A stretch of 64,000 nucleotides of DNA, taken from NCBI GenBank assembly GCA_002355495.1, contig AP017424.1, positions 3,906,001 through 3,970,000 of the forward strand, in the 5' to 3' direction. Made by a program: the position numbers and the translations under genes. Shown piece after piece: positions 24,566-35,092 of this stretch. This DNA comes from Streptomyces laurentii. Lineage in GTDB: Bacteria; Actinomycetota; Actinomycetes; Streptomycetales; Streptomycetaceae. The notes beneath the pieces were generated by a model. That model did not search any database, was not told the origin of the DNA, and was given only the letters and a program-made list of their open reading frames with translations. Every line of letters begins with the position of its first letter. The stretch's first letter is position 1.

Positions 24566-26362
24566 CTACGCCGGCGGCTGCCAGCGCGCGAACGCCCGCA
24601 GCACGCCCGGCGAGAGCCGGGACAGCGCGTGCGCCCCGCGTGCCTCCGGGGTCACCGGCACCACGGCCTGGTCGCGCAGCACCGCGCGCAGGATCGCGTC
24701 CGCGACCTTCTCCGGCGGGTAGTTGCGCATCCCGTACAGCCGCGAGGCCTTCTTCTGCCGCCGCTTCTCCTCGGCCGCGTCCGTCACGCCCGCGAACCGG
24801 GCGGTGGACGTGATGCCGGTGTTCACGATGCCCGGGCAGATCGCCGAGACCCCGATGCCCCGCTCGGCGAGCTCGGCCCGCAGGCACTCGCTCAGCATCA
24901 GCACCGCCGCCTTCGACGTGCTGTACGCGGGCAGGGCGCGCGACGGCTGGAAGGCGGCGGCCGAGGCCGTGTTGACGATGTGGCCGCCCTGGCCGCGCTC
25001 GGCCATCCGCTCCCCGAAGAAGCGGCAGCCGTGGATCACGCCCCACAGATTGACGTCGAGGACCCGCTGCCACTCCTCGCTGGTGGTGTCGAAGAAGGAG
25101 CCGGTCAGACCGATGCCCGCGTTGTTGACGAGGACGTCGACCACGCCGTACTCCTCCGCGACCTTCGCGGCGAGCTTCTCCATCGCCTGCTCGTCGGCCA
25201 CGTCGACGGTCTCGCCCCAGGCCGCGGGCGCCCCGATGAGCCGGGACATCTCGGCCGTACGGGCCGCGCCCTCGGCGTCCCGGTCCACCGCGATCACCCG
25301 CGCGCCGGCCTCCGCGAAGGCGAACGCGGTGGCCCGGCCGATGCCGCTCGCCGCCCCGGTCACCAGGACCAGCTGGCCGCCGAACCGCTCCGCGTACTCC
25401 GGCCGCGTCCCGCTCTTCGCCGTCTTCGGGGCAGCCGCCGCCGGGCCGTCGGACCGCTCGTGCCGGTCGACGAACGCGGTGATCCAGGCCGTCAGCTGGT
25501 CGGGCCGGGTGCGCGGCACCCAGTGCTTGGCGGGCAGGGTGCGCCGGGTCAGGTCCGGCACCCAGTCGCCCAGCTCGTCGTAGAGCCGCTCGGAGAGGAA
25601 GGCGTCACCGGTCGGCGTGATCAGCTGGACGGGCGCGTGCGCGTACGCGTCGGGGCGCGGGTGCGTGAGCCGGGCGCGCACGTTGTCCCGGTAGAGCCAG
25701 GCGCCGTTCGCCGCGTCCGAGCCCAGCGTGTCGGTCGGGTAGCCGCCGGCCGGGATGCCCTCCATCCGCTCCAGGAGCGCCGGCCAGCGCTTGCCGAGCG
25801 GTCCGCGCCAGGCCAGCTCGGGCAGCTTGGGCGTGTGCAGCGCGTACACGTACCAGGACTTGGCGCCCTGGCCGAGGAGCTGCCCCACCCGGCGCGGGGT
25901 GGGACGGGTCATCCGCTTCTTGATCCAGTGCCCGAAGTGGTCGAGGGACGGTCCGGACATCGAGGTGAAGGACGCGATCCGGCCCTCGGTCCGCGCCACC
26001 GTCACGAACTCCCAGGACTGCACCGAACCCCAGTCGTGGCCGACCAGGTGGACCGGCCGGTCCGGGCTGACCGCGTCCACGACGGCCAGGAAGTCGTCCG
26101 TCAGCTTCTCCAGGGTGAACCCGCCGCGCAGCGGGACCGGAGCCGTCGAGCGGCCGTGGCCCCGGACGTCGTACAGCACCACGTGGAAGCGCTCGGCGAG
26201 CCGCGGCGCGACCTTCGACCACACCTCCTTGGAGTCCGGGAAGCCGTGGACGAGCAGGACCGTCGGCCGGCTCGCGTCGCCCAACTCGGCCACGCACAGC
26301 TCGATTCCGCCCGTGCAGATCCGGCGCTCGCGCGCCCCGCTCAGCCCGGTGCCGTCCGTCAT
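24566..26362 (-). CDS. EphD-like fusion: alpha/beta hydrolase plus short-chain dehydrogenase
   Basis: A 598-residue two-domain protein. Residues 1-295 are an alpha/beta hydrolase of epoxide-hydrolase type (TVLLVHGFPDSKEVW, VRGHGRST, HLVGHDWGSVQSWEF with the nucleophile Asp, final KHWVP His). Residues 320-598 are a classical SDR (LVTGAASGIGRATAFAFAEA, LVNNAGIG, YSTSK catalytic motif). The same order is found in mycobacterial EphD. The hydrolase would act on an epoxide or ester and the SDR on the resulting alcohol or ketone; the substrate is unknown. ATG 26362 has GGGGAGAG before it. An alternative ATG at 26461 overlaps the stop of the M24 gene as ATGA and would add a 33-residue polar leader. 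Confidence 0.88.
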   Translation of the reverse strand: MTDGTGLSGARERRICTGGIELCVAELGDASRPTVLLVHGFPDSKEVWSKVAPRLAERFHVVLYDVRGHGRSTAPVPLRGGFTLEKLTDDFLAVVDAVSPDRPVHLVGHDWGSVQSWEFVTVARTEGRIASFTSMSGPSLDHFGHWIKKRMTRPTPRRVGQLLGQGAKSWYVYALHTPKLPELAWRGPLGKRWPALLERMEGIPAGGYPTDTLGSDAANGAWLYRDNVRARLTHPRPDAYAHAPVQLITPTGDAFLSERLYDELGDWVPDLTRRTLPAKHWVPRTRPDQLTAWITAFVDRHERSDGPAAAAPKTAKSGTRPEYAERFGGQLVLVTGAASGIGRATAFAFAEAGARVIAVDRDAEGAARTAEMSRLIGAPAAWGETVDVADEQAMEKLAAKVAEEYGVVDVLVNNAGIGLTGSFFDTTSEEWQRVLDVNLWGVIHGCRFFGERMAERGQGGHIVNTASAAAFQPSRALPAYSTSKAAVLMLSECLRAELAERGIGVSAICPGIVNTGITSTARFAGVTDAAEEKRRQKKASRLYGMRNYPPEKVADAILRAVLRDQAVVPVTPEARGAHALSRLSPGVLRAFARWQPPA

Positions 26363-26457
26363 CGGCTCTCCCCTTCCCCTCGCCTTGCCACTGCTGTCGT
26401 GTTCGTGGTCGTGATCGCCCGCGGTACGGGCCGGGCCCTTCGTTTCGCGCGCGTCGC

Positions 26458-27336
26458 TCATGCCGCCGCCTCGTTCCAGCGCCGTACGTGCGGCAGGTCG
26501 TCGTCGAGCCAGAACGCGCTCTCCTCGGGGTCCCGGGAGTCGGTGACGACGAGGATCTCCTCGAACTTCGCGCCCGTGCCCCGGAATCCGAGGTGCGGCT
26601 CGACCGCCCACAGGCCCGGCTTCGGCGGGTGGTCGGAGAACTTGTACGGCGACCAGAGCGGCGACCAGCCGTCCCGGTGGCCGTGCAGGGCGTCGCTCGC
26701 CAGCCCCTTGAGGGACTCGGCGCCGAAGCCGAACAGGGTGGGCGCGAAACGGCGTTCGCGCACCCGGTCGACCTTGTGGGCGATGACGCCGAAGGGGTAG
26801 GCGCGGTGCCGGTTGGCGTATCCCTGGCGGACCATGAGCCGGTCCACGTCCTCGTAGATCTCCCGCAGGGTGCGGCGCTCGCGCACCTCGCGCAGGATCA
26901 GCGCCCGGTGCTCCTCCAGGTCGGCGAGCAGCTTGTCGTGGACGGGGTCGAGGCCCAGGCAGCCGGAGTAGCCGATGTCCGCCGTGTAGCCCTTGTACAC
27001 CGGGGCCATGTCGAGGATGAACGGCATCCCCGCCTCCAGGCGCCGGTTGGTGGGGAAGAACTGGAGCGGGATCCTGAAGTCGACGAACGCCGTGCGGTCG
27101 CCGAACCAGGCGAAGGGCCGGTGGAACCAGTCCTTCACCCCGCGCGCGTACAGCCACTCCCGCTGCATCCGCGCCGCGTCGCGCTCCGTCACCCCGGGCC
27201 TCAGCTGGGCCGCGACGGCCTCCGCGCACGCGTACGCGAGCCGCTGCGTCTCCCTGAACCCCCGCAGCTCCGCCGTGAGTTCACGCGTCGCCGCCGTGCC
27301 CACTCCCGTGCCGCCCGCCGTACCCGCCGCTGCCAT
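26458..27336 (-). CDS. M24-family metallopeptidase (aminopeptidase P-like)
   Basis: About 292 residues of pita-bread fold. Metal-site elements are visible: PFILDMAPVYKGYTADIGYSG gives the two Asp ligands, GVIAHKVDRV the His region, and GAKFEEILVVTDS the C-terminal Glu. Members hydrolyse X-Pro dipeptides, creatine or related compounds, and some are inactive binders. The short N-terminus lacks the first aminopeptidase-P domain. ATG 27336 is preferred; ATG 27411 would add a Ser/Cys leader. It runs into the EphD-like gene, possibly with a 4-base ATGA overlap, so the two are likely one operon and may share a substrate. The DnaA box at 27447-27455 lies upstream. Confidence 0.85.
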   Translation of the reverse strand: MAAAGTAGGTGVGTAATRELTAELRGFRETQRLAYACAEAVAAQLRPGVTERDAARMQREWLYARGVKDWFHRPFAWFGDRTAFVDFRIPLQFFPTNRRLEAGMPFILDMAPVYKGYTADIGYSGCLGLDPVHDKLLADLEEHRALILREVRERRTLREIYEDVDRLMVRQGYANRHRAYPFGVIAHKVDRVRERRFAPTLFGFGAESLKGLASDALHGHRDGWSPLWSPYKFSDHPPKPGLWAVEPHLGFRGTGAKFEEILVVTDSRDPEESAFWLDDDLPHVRRWNEAAA

Positions 27337-27446
27337 GCCACCACCCCGCCCGTCCCGTATGAGCGCCGGCTGCGCTACGTAGCCGCAACTTGACACTGAT
27401 GAATGTGACAATGGTCGGCGGCTGCGTCAAGGGGTGTGCGCGAGCC

Positions 27447-27455
27447 TGTGGACAA
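27447..27455 (-). other. DnaA box (exact Streptomyces consensus)
   Basis: TGTGGACAA on the plus strand, i.e. TTGTCCACA on the minus strand, in the divergent gap between the M24 peptidase and the ABC operon. Confidence 0.5.
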
Positions 27456-27584
27456 CCAGGGGAGCCGCCGCCACCGTCCGCTTCTCGTCGTGGATCCCCT
27501 ACGGCCCCCGTACATCTGGAGGGGGAGACGGATCGGACCGTTGGTCTGACGACGCCCGTGACGCACGCCACTACCGTCGAGAAC

Positions 27585-28601
27585 GTGACTGTGATCGCGA
27601 CCGAAAGCCTCAGCAAGCGGTTCCCCCGGGTGACCGCGCTTGACCGGCTCTCCCTGGACATCGGGCCCGGCGTGACCGGACTGGTGGGTGCCAACGGAGC
27701 CGGCAAGTCCACGATGATCAAGATCCTGCTCGGCCTGTCCCCGGCCACCGAGGGCCGCGCCGAGGTCCTCGGACTCGACGTCGCCACCGCCGGCGACCGG
27801 ATCCGGGAACAGGTCGGCTACATGCCGGAGCACGACTGCCTGCCACCCGACGTCTCGGCCACCGAGTTCGTCGTCCACATGGCGCGCATGTCCGGGCTGC
27901 CGGCGACCGCCGCCCGCGAACGGACCGCCGACACCCTGCGCCACGTCGGCCTGTACGAGGAGCGCTACCGCCCCATGGGCGGCTACTCGACCGGCATGAA
28001 GCAGCGCGTGAAGCTGGCCCAGGCCCTGGTCCACGACCCGCGCCTGGTGCTGCTCGACGAGCCGACCAACGGCCTCGACCCGGTCGGCCGCGACGAGATG
28101 CTCGGCCTGATCCGGCGGGTGTGGACGGACTTCGGGATCTCGGTCCTCGTCACGTCGCACCTGCTCGGCGAGTTGGAGCGGACCTGCGACCACGTCGTCG
28201 TCATCGACGGCGGCCGGCTCCTGCGCTCCAGCTCCACCAGCGACTTCACCCGCACCACCACCACCCTCGCGGTCGAGGTCACCGACTCCGACGCGCACCC
28301 GGACGGCGCGGAGGCGCTGCGCGCCGCGCTCACCACCGCCGGAGTCACCCTCCACGCGGGCGTGGAGGACGGACTGCCCGGCGCGGGGCACATCCTCCTC
28401 CTGGAGGCGCCCGGCGAGGAGACGTACGACCTGGTCCGCGACACCGTCGCCGGCCTCGGCCTCGGCCTGGTCCGCATGGAACAGCGCCGTCACCACATCG
28501 CCGAGGTCTTCACGACCGGCGACCAGACGCAGGCACAGCCGCAGACGCAGGTGCCGGCCCAGGCAGAGCAGCAGAAGGAGAAGGAGGTGCCGACGCGATG
28601 A
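27585..28601 (+). CDS. ABC-2 type exporter ATPase, first gene of operon
   Basis: A protein of about 338 residues. Walker A is GANGAGKST (about 38-46), the ABC signature is YSTGMKQRVKLAQAL, and Walker B is RLVLLDEPTNGLDP, followed by the H-loop LVTSHLL. A Thr/Gln-rich C-terminal extension follows the domain. This type pairs with ABC-2 permeases that export drugs, lipids or peptides. GTG 27585 (VTVIATESLSKRFP) is preferred; GTG 27558 is an alternative. The stop overlaps the permease start (ATGA), so the two are translationally coupled. Upstream lies the divergent M24 gene and about 250 bases of control region. The substrate is unknown. Confidence 0.88.
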   Translation: MTVIATESLSKRFPRVTALDRLSLDIGPGVTGLVGANGAGKSTMIKILLGLSPATEGRAEVLGLDVATAGDRIREQVGYMPEHDCLPPDVSATEFVVHMARMSGLPATAARERTADTLRHVGLYEERYRPMGGYSTGMKQRVKLAQALVHDPRLVLLDEPTNGLDPVGRDEMLGLIRRVWTDFGISVLVTSHLLGELERTCDHVVVIDGGRLLRSSSTSDFTRTTTTLAVEVTDSDAHPDGAEALRAALTTAGVTLHAGVEDGLPGAGHILLLEAPGEETYDLVRDTVAGLGLGLVRMEQRRHHIAEVFTTGDQTQAQPQTQVPAQAEQQKEKEVPTR

Positions 28602-29578
28602 CGTCCCCGACTCCCGGCTCCGTCCAGGCCGGACAGACAGGAACGGCAGGCCGGACAGGAACGGCAGGACCGGCGGGAACGGCCGGTCAGGCGGGCCCCG
28701 AGGCCACCCGTATCCACAACATCGGATACCGCGGCTACGACGGCCCCCGCCTCGGCCGCGCGTCCGCCCGCAAGGCGCTGTTCTCGCAGTCGCTGCGCGG
28801 CGCGTTCGGACTGGGCCGCAGCGCCAAGTCCAAGGTGCTGCCGATGCTGCTGTTCGCCGTGATGTGCGTGCCCGCGCTGATCATCGTGGCGGTCGCGGTC
28901 TTCACCAAGTCCTCGAAGCTGGCCATCGAGTACACCCAGTACGCGGTGTTCCTGCAGATGGTCATCGGCATCTTCGTGGCCGCCCAGGCCCCGCAGTCCG
29001 TCTCCCGCGACCTGCGCTTCCGTACGGTGCCGCTGTATTTCGCCCGCCCGATCGAGCGGGTGGACTACGTCCTCGCCAAGTTCGGCGCGATGACGTCGGC
29101 GCTGTTCATCCTCACCGCCTCGCCCCTCCTGATCATGTGGATCGGATCGCTGCTCGCCAAGATGGACTTCGGGACCCAGACCACGATGTTCGGCGAGGGC
29201 CTGGCCTCGGTGGCGCTGCTGTCGCTGCTGTTCGGCGGCATCGGCCTGGTCATGGCCGCCCTCACGCCGCGCCGCGGCTTCGGTGTCGCCGCCGTCATCG
29301 CCACGCTGGTGATCTCGTACGGCGCGGTCTCCACGCTCCAGGGCATCGCGTACGGCACCGACAATCCGGGTGCCATCCAGTGGATCGGCCTCTTCTCGCC
29401 GATCACCCTCATCGACGGGGTGCAGTCGGCCTTCCTGGAGGCGCCGACGGCGTTCCCCGGCGGCGCGTCCGTGGCGCCGGGCGCCGGGGCCGGCGTGGTC
29501 TACCTGCTGGTCGTCCTCGCGCTGATCGCCGGCTCGTACGGGGTGCTGATGCGCCGTTACCGGAAGGTCGGCCTGTGA
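28598..29578 (+). CDS. ABC-2 type permease
   Basis: A 326-residue membrane protein. The N-terminal 35 residues are a Gly/Thr/Ala-rich cytoplasmic tail with repeated TGTAG-type words. Then IHNIGYRGYDGPRLGR leads to six hydrophobic segments (about 78-100, 125-150, 165-185, 205-225, 235-255, 295-315). This is the ABC-2/DUF-type permease layout, and the RDLRFRTVPLYFARPIERVDYV block is typical. The start ATG overlaps the ATPase stop by four bases. It acts with the upstream ATPase. The next ATPase gene starts 70 bases after its stop. Confidence 0.85.
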   Translation: MTSPTPGSVQAGQTGTAGRTGTAGPAGTAGQAGPEATRIHNIGYRGYDGPRLGRASARKALFSQSLRGAFGLGRSAKSKVLPMLLFAVMCVPALIIVAVAVFTKSSKLAIEYTQYAVFLQMVIGIFVAAQAPQSVSRDLRFRTVPLYFARPIERVDYVLAKFGAMTSALFILTASPLLIMWIGSLLAKMDFGTQTTMFGEGLASVALLSLLFGGIGLVMAALTPRRGFGVAAVIATLVISYGAVSTLQGIAYGTDNPGAIQWIGLFSPITLIDGVQSAFLEAPTAFPGGASVAPGAGAGVVYLLVVLALIAGSYGVLMRRYRKVGL

Positions 29579-29648
29579 TCGGCACGACGCCGACCCCGGC
29601 GTACTCCCCGTCGCCTACCCGCCCCCTTCTCCAGAACGGGCCGCGCCC

Positions 29649-30563
29649 ATGAGCGTTCTCACCATCGACCACGTCTCCCGCTGGTTCGGCAACGTCGTGG
29701 CCGTCAACGACGTCACCATGACCGTCGGCCCGGGCGTCACCGGTCTGCTCGGCCCCAACGGCGCCGGGAAGTCCACTCTCATCAACATGATGGGCGGGTT
29801 CCTCGCGCCCTCCGCCGGCAGCGTCACCCTCGACGGGGAGACGATCTGGCGCAACGAGTCCGTCTACCGCTCGATCGGCATCGTCCCCGAGCGGGAGGCG
29901 ATGTACGACTTCCTCACCGGACGCGAGTTCGTCGTCGCCAACGCCGAGTTGCAGGGCCTCGGGGACGAGGAGGCGCGGCGGGCGCTGGCCACGGTCGAGA
30001 TGGAATATGCCCAGGATCGCAAGATCTCCACGTACAGCAAGGGCATGCGGCAGCGCGTGAAGATGGCCTCGGCGCTCGTCCACGAGCCGTCCGTGCTGCT
30101 GCTCGACGAGCCGTTCAACGGCATGGACCCGCGCCAGCGCATGCAGCTGATGGACCTGCTGCGCCGGATGGGCGCCGAGGGCCGTACGGTCCTGTTCTCC
30201 TCGCACATCCTGGAGGAGGTCGAGCAGCTCGCCTCGCACATCGAGGTCATCGTGGCCGGCCGGCACGCCGCCTCCGGCGACTTCCGGCGGATCCGCCGGC
30301 TGATGACCGACCGGCCGCACCGCTATCTGGTGCGGTCCAGCGACGACCGGGCGCTGGCCGCCGCGCTGATCGCCGACCCGTCGACGGCCGGCATCGAGGT
30401 CGACCACGCGGACGGCGGAGGGCTGCGCGTCCAGGCCGTGGACTTCGGCCGGTTCACCGAACTGCTGCCGAAGGTCGCCCAGGAGCGCGGCATCCGGCTG
30501 CTGACGGTCTCGCCGTCGGACGAGTCCCTCGAATCCGTCTTCTCGTATCTCGTAGCGGCCTGA
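29649..30563 (+). CDS. ABC-2 type exporter ATPase, second pair
   Basis: A 304-residue ATPase with Walker A GPNGAGKST (about 39-47), signature YSKGMRQRVKMASAL, Walker B VLLLDEPFNGMDP and H-loop LFSSHIL. A C-terminal 80-residue accessory region (RYLVRSSDDRALAAALIADP) is like those of bacteriocin- and drug-exporting ATPases. It is 16 bases ahead of its permease. The tandem of two ATPase-permease pairs suggests a heteromeric four-subunit exporter or a gene-pair duplication, since the two ATPases are clearly related. Confidence 0.88.
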   Translation: MSVLTIDHVSRWFGNVVAVNDVTMTVGPGVTGLLGPNGAGKSTLINMMGGFLAPSAGSVTLDGETIWRNESVYRSIGIVPEREAMYDFLTGREFVVANAELQGLGDEEARRALATVEMEYAQDRKISTYSKGMRQRVKMASALVHEPSVLLLDEPFNGMDPRQRMQLMDLLRRMGAEGRTVLFSSHILEEVEQLASHIEVIVAGRHAASGDFRRIRRLMTDRPHRYLVRSSDDRALAAALIADPSTAGIEVDHADGGGLRVQAVDFGRFTELLPKVAQERGIRLLTVSPSDESLESVFSYLVAA

Positions 30564-30579
30564 AAGGAGCCCGACTCCC

Positions 30580-31299
30580 ATGTACAACCCCACCGTCGCC
30601 CGGCTCACCTACCGGGCCCTCCTGGGCCGCAGGCGGGCGCTGATCCTGTTCGCGCTGCCCGCGATGCTGATCGTGATCGCCGCCGCGGTCCGGATGTTCA
30701 ACGGCGCCGACGACCAGGTCGCCGCCGACGTCCTCGGCGGGTTCGCGCTCGCCACGATGGTGCCGCTGATCGGCGTGATCGCCGGCACCGGAGCGATCGG
30801 TCCGGAGATCGACGACGGCTCGATCGTCTATCTGCTGGCCAAGCCGGTGAAGCGGCCGACGATCGTGTTCACCAAGCTGATCGTCGCCATCGCCGTGACC
30901 ATGGTCTTCTCGGCGCTGCCGACCCTGATCGCCGGATACATCCTGAACGGCAACGGGCAGCAGGTGGCCGTCGCCTTCACCGTGGCGTCGCTGGTCGCCT
31001 CCATCGCGTACAGCGCGCTCTTCCTGCTCCTCGGCACGGTCAGCCGGCACGCCGTCGTCATCGGCCTGGTCTACGCCCTGGTGTGGGAGGCCCTGTTCGG
31101 CTCGCTGATCGCGGGCGCCCGCACCCTCAGCGTCCAGCAGTGGGCGCTCGCGCTGGCCGAGAAGGTCACCGGGGACGGGCTGGTCAGCTCCGAGGTCGGG
31201 CTGCCGACGTCCGTGACGCTGCTGGTCGCCGTGACGATCGGGGCGACCTGGTTCGCGGGGTACAAGCTGCGGACGATGAGCCTGGCGGGCGAGGAGTAG
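30580..31299 (+). CDS. ABC-2 type permease, second pair
   Basis: A 239-residue protein with six hydrophobic segments (about 20-40, 50-75, 105-128, 135-160, 165-185, 210-228), starting MYNPTVARLTYRALLGRRRA. AAAGGAG precedes the ATG. The EIDDGSIVYLLAKPVKR block after the second segment is a common ABC-2 permease coupling region. It ends the four-gene operon, and a 23-bp perfect-stem terminator follows. Confidence 0.86.
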   Translation: MYNPTVARLTYRALLGRRRALILFALPAMLIVIAAAVRMFNGADDQVAADVLGGFALATMVPLIGVIAGTGAIGPEIDDGSIVYLLAKPVKRPTIVFTKLIVAIAVTMVFSALPTLIAGYILNGNGQQVAVAFTVASLVASIAYSALFLLLGTVSRHAVVIGLVYALVWEALFGSLIAGARTLSVQQWALALAEKVTGDGLVSSEVGLPTSVTLLVAVTIGATWFAGYKLRTMSLAGEE

Positions 31300-31339
31300 C
31301 CCCTCAGGCAGGCATATGCCCGCTTCCTGTGAGGAGCGG

Positions 31340-31400
31340 TACGGGTACGGGCTCCGGGCGCGGTCTCCCTCAGGAGGCGCGCCCGGAGCCCGTACCCGTA
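31340..31400. terminator. Bidirectional terminator, 23-bp perfect stem
   Basis: Bases 31340-31362 are fully complementary to 31378-31400 with a 15-base loop. It lies between the convergent ABC operon (stop 31299) and MFS gene (stop 31427) and should serve both. Confidence 0.88.
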
Positions 31401-31426
31401 GAGCTGCTTCACCCGTCGTTCGTACG

Positions 31427-32743
31427 TCAGACCGTACGGTCGCGGGCCGCGAGCAGGCCCACGCCGAGGGCCGCCACGCATATGCCGAGAACCGCGATGA
31501 TCGGCGCCGTCCAGGAGCCGGTCGCCTGGTGCAGGGTGCCGGCGGCCAGCGGGCCGAAGGCGGCGAGCAGGTAGCCGACGGTCTGGGACATGCCGGAGAG
31601 CCGGGCGGCCGTCATCGCGTCGCCCGAGCGCAGCACGATCAGGGTGAGCGCGAGGCCCACCGCCCCGCCCTGGCCCACGCCGAGGGCCGCCGACCAGAGC
31701 CAGGCGCCCTGCACCGGGGCGACCATGAGGCCCACGTATCCGGCCGCGACCATGGACGTGACGAGCACGACCAGCGGGCGCTGGCTGCGCATCCGGCCGG
31801 CCAGCAGGGGCACGGCGAAGGCGCCCGCGACCTGGACCAGGTTGTTGAAGGCGAAGATGACGCCGGCCGTCGACCGGCTCATCCCGTGGTCCGTGAAGAT
31901 CGTCGGCATCCAGGCGATCAGGACGTACGTCCACAGCGACTGGAAGCCCATGAAGAGGGTCACCTGCCAGGCGAGCGGCGACCGCCACACCGAACGGTGC
32001 TCCAGGGCCCGGGCCGCCGTCCCCGGGGCCACCGCGGGGCGCGCGCCCGAACCGGAGCCCGTACCCGCGACCGTACGCACCTGGAGCGGCGCCCGCCGGA
32101 TCAGGAGCTGCGGCAGCCAGGCGAGGGCCGCGAAGCAGGCGAGCACCGACCAGGAGGCCAGCGAACCGCGCCAGCCGCCGAGGGCGTGCTCCAGCGGGAC
32201 GGACGCGGCCGCGCCGAGGGTGGCACCCGCGATCATCGAGCCCGTGTAGACGGAGGTCATGGCCGCGGCCCGGTCCGGGAAGTCCCGCTTGACCAGGCCG
32301 GGCATCAGGACGTTCAGGACGGCGATCGCGGTGCCGACGAGGACACCGCCGCCGTACAGCGCGGTGACCGACGGCAGGGCGCGGACGAGGGCGCCCGCGG
32401 CGAGCAGCAGCAGGGCGCCGAACAGCACCCGTTCGGGGCCGAAGCGCCGCCCGAGCCAGGGCGCGACGAAGGCGCCGAGCCCGAGGAAGAGCACCGGCAC
32501 CGAGGTCACCAGGGAGCTGGTGGCCGACGACAGTCCGTACTCCTGCGCCAGCTCGCCGACCAGCGGCGAGACGCTGGACAGGGCGGCGCGCATGTTGAGC
32601 GAGGCCAGCACGATGCCGACGAGCAGCAGCGCGGGGTGCGCGAGCGGGGAGCGGCGGGGCGCGTCCGTCCCGGCGGAGGACCGGATCGTGGCCGGTGCGC
32701 CGGCCGGGGCCGATGCGGTGGTACTTCCCTCGGTCACCGTCAC
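31427..32743 (-). CDS. MFS transporter, CynX/NimT-like
   Basis: A protein of about 438 residues with twelve predicted membrane segments beginning PALLLVGIVLASLNMRAALSSVSPLVGEL. That N-terminal sequence (ASLNMRAALSSVSPLVGEL) and the central WLPQLLIRR loop are typical of the cyanate/2-nitroimidazole transporter group (CynX, NimT). Members import or export small anions or drugs. The GTG start overlaps the stop of the upstream GntR-type regulator gene as GTGA, so regulator and transporter form one operon and the transporter is probably the regulator's target. Confidence 0.86.
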   Translation of the reverse strand: MTVTEGSTTASAPAGAPATIRSSAGTDAPRRSPLAHPALLLVGIVLASLNMRAALSSVSPLVGELAQEYGLSSATSSLVTSVPVLFLGLGAFVAPWLGRRFGPERVLFGALLLLAAGALVRALPSVTALYGGGVLVGTAIAVLNVLMPGLVKRDFPDRAAAMTSVYTGSMIAGATLGAAASVPLEHALGGWRGSLASWSVLACFAALAWLPQLLIRRAPLQVRTVAGTGSGSGARPAVAPGTAARALEHRSVWRSPLAWQVTLFMGFQSLWTYVLIAWMPTIFTDHGMSRSTAGVIFAFNNLVQVAGAFAVPLLAGRMRSQRPLVVLVTSMVAAGYVGLMVAPVQGAWLWSAALGVGQGGAVGLALTLIVLRSGDAMTAARLSGMSQTVGYLLAAFGPLAAGTLHQATGSWTAPIIAVLGICVAALGVGLLAARDRTV

Positions 32744-33456
32744 CGGGACACCTCCTCGTCCGCCGGGGCCTGTGGCGGGTCGTCCGTCTCCGACAGCAGC
32801 AGATGCGTCGCCATCGGCAGCCGCAGCAGCTCGCGCGCGCCCGCCTGCGCGGCCTCCGCGTCCCCCCGCTCGATGGCCGCGACCACGGCCTCGTGCGCGT
32901 CGATGTCCACCGGCGGCATCGCGGTGTCGTCGAGCGAGCTGCTCAGCACCTCGTGCACCTGGGTGGAGAAGAAGCGGTACACCTCGCGGAAGGCCGCGTT
33001 GTGGGTGGCCTCGACGACCGCGAGGTGGAAGGCCAGGTCGGCGTCCGCGTCCCGGTCGCCCTCCTCGCGCAGGGTGGCCAGGGCCGCCCGCAGCCGCAGC
33101 AGGTCGTGGGTGTCGCGCCGGACGGCCGCGAGGCGGGCCGCCTCGGCCTCCAGGGCGGCGCGCAGTTCCAGGACGTCGCGCGCGCCCGCGTGCCGCACGC
33201 TGTTGAGCACGGCGGCCGGGTCGGCGGTGGACCTGACGAATGTGCCGTTGCCCTGCCGGGACTCCAGGAGCCCGGCGTGGACGAGGACGCGGACCGCCTC
33301 GCGGACGGTGTTGCGGCCGACGCCGAGGAGCTGGGCGAGCTCGTGTTCGGTGGGGATGCGGTCGCCCACGGCCCATTCGCCGTTCGTGAGCTGCGCGCGC
33401 AGCTGCCCGACCACCGAGTCCACCAGCGAGGTCCGCCCCGCCGCCTTCAATGCCAT
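32740..33456 (-). CDS. GntR-family (FadR subfamily) regulator
   Basis: A 238-residue protein. The GntR winged helix is at about 15-80 (IPTEHELAQLLGVGRNTVREAVRVLVHAGLLESRQGNGTFV). The C-terminal all-helical FCD domain runs to about 215, with metal/ligand residues in DADLAFHLAVVEATHN and IDAHEAVVAAIERGD. FadR-type regulators respond to organic acids. ATG 33456 has GGAGG at the right distance; ATG 33507 would add 17 residues. It is followed by the overlapping MFS gene, which it presumably represses in the absence of substrate. Confidence 0.88.
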   Translation of the reverse strand: MALKAAGRTSLVDSVVGQLRAQLTNGEWAVGDRIPTEHELAQLLGVGRNTVREAVRVLVHAGLLESRQGNGTFVRSTADPAAVLNSVRHAGARDVLELRAALEAEAARLAAVRRDTHDLLRLRAALATLREEGDRDADADLAFHLAVVEATHNAAFREVYRFFSTQVHEVLSSSLDDTAMPPVDIDAHEAVVAAIERGDAEAAQAGARELLRLPMATHLLLSETDDPPQAPADEEVSR

Positions 33457-33624
33457 CGCCGTCCTCCGCGGTCCCTTGGATTCCTGTCCCGGCCGGGAGT
33501 CATTCACCCGGTTGCCCAGTCATCCTACAACTGCGCTCACCGCCGCCCCGTCTGCCGCCGGATGTCGGAGCTACTGTGGGCACGTACGCGGACCGAACAC
33601 CCTCATCACCTTCGGGAGTCAGCC

Positions 33625-35028
<1,404 letters not shown>

Positions 35029-35062
35029 GTTTCTCCGCTTTACTCCGGTTTCGCTCACGAAA

Positions 35063-35078
35063 CACCCCGGACGGGGTG
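35063..35078 (+). terminator. Small hairpin after lpdA
   Basis: CACCCC at 35063-35068 pairs with GGGGTG at 35073-35078, four-base loop. It is 35 bases beyond the lpdA stop and may only partly terminate, because the next gene starts at 35093. Confidence 0.5.
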
Positions 35079-35092
35079 ATAGGCACGGGAAC

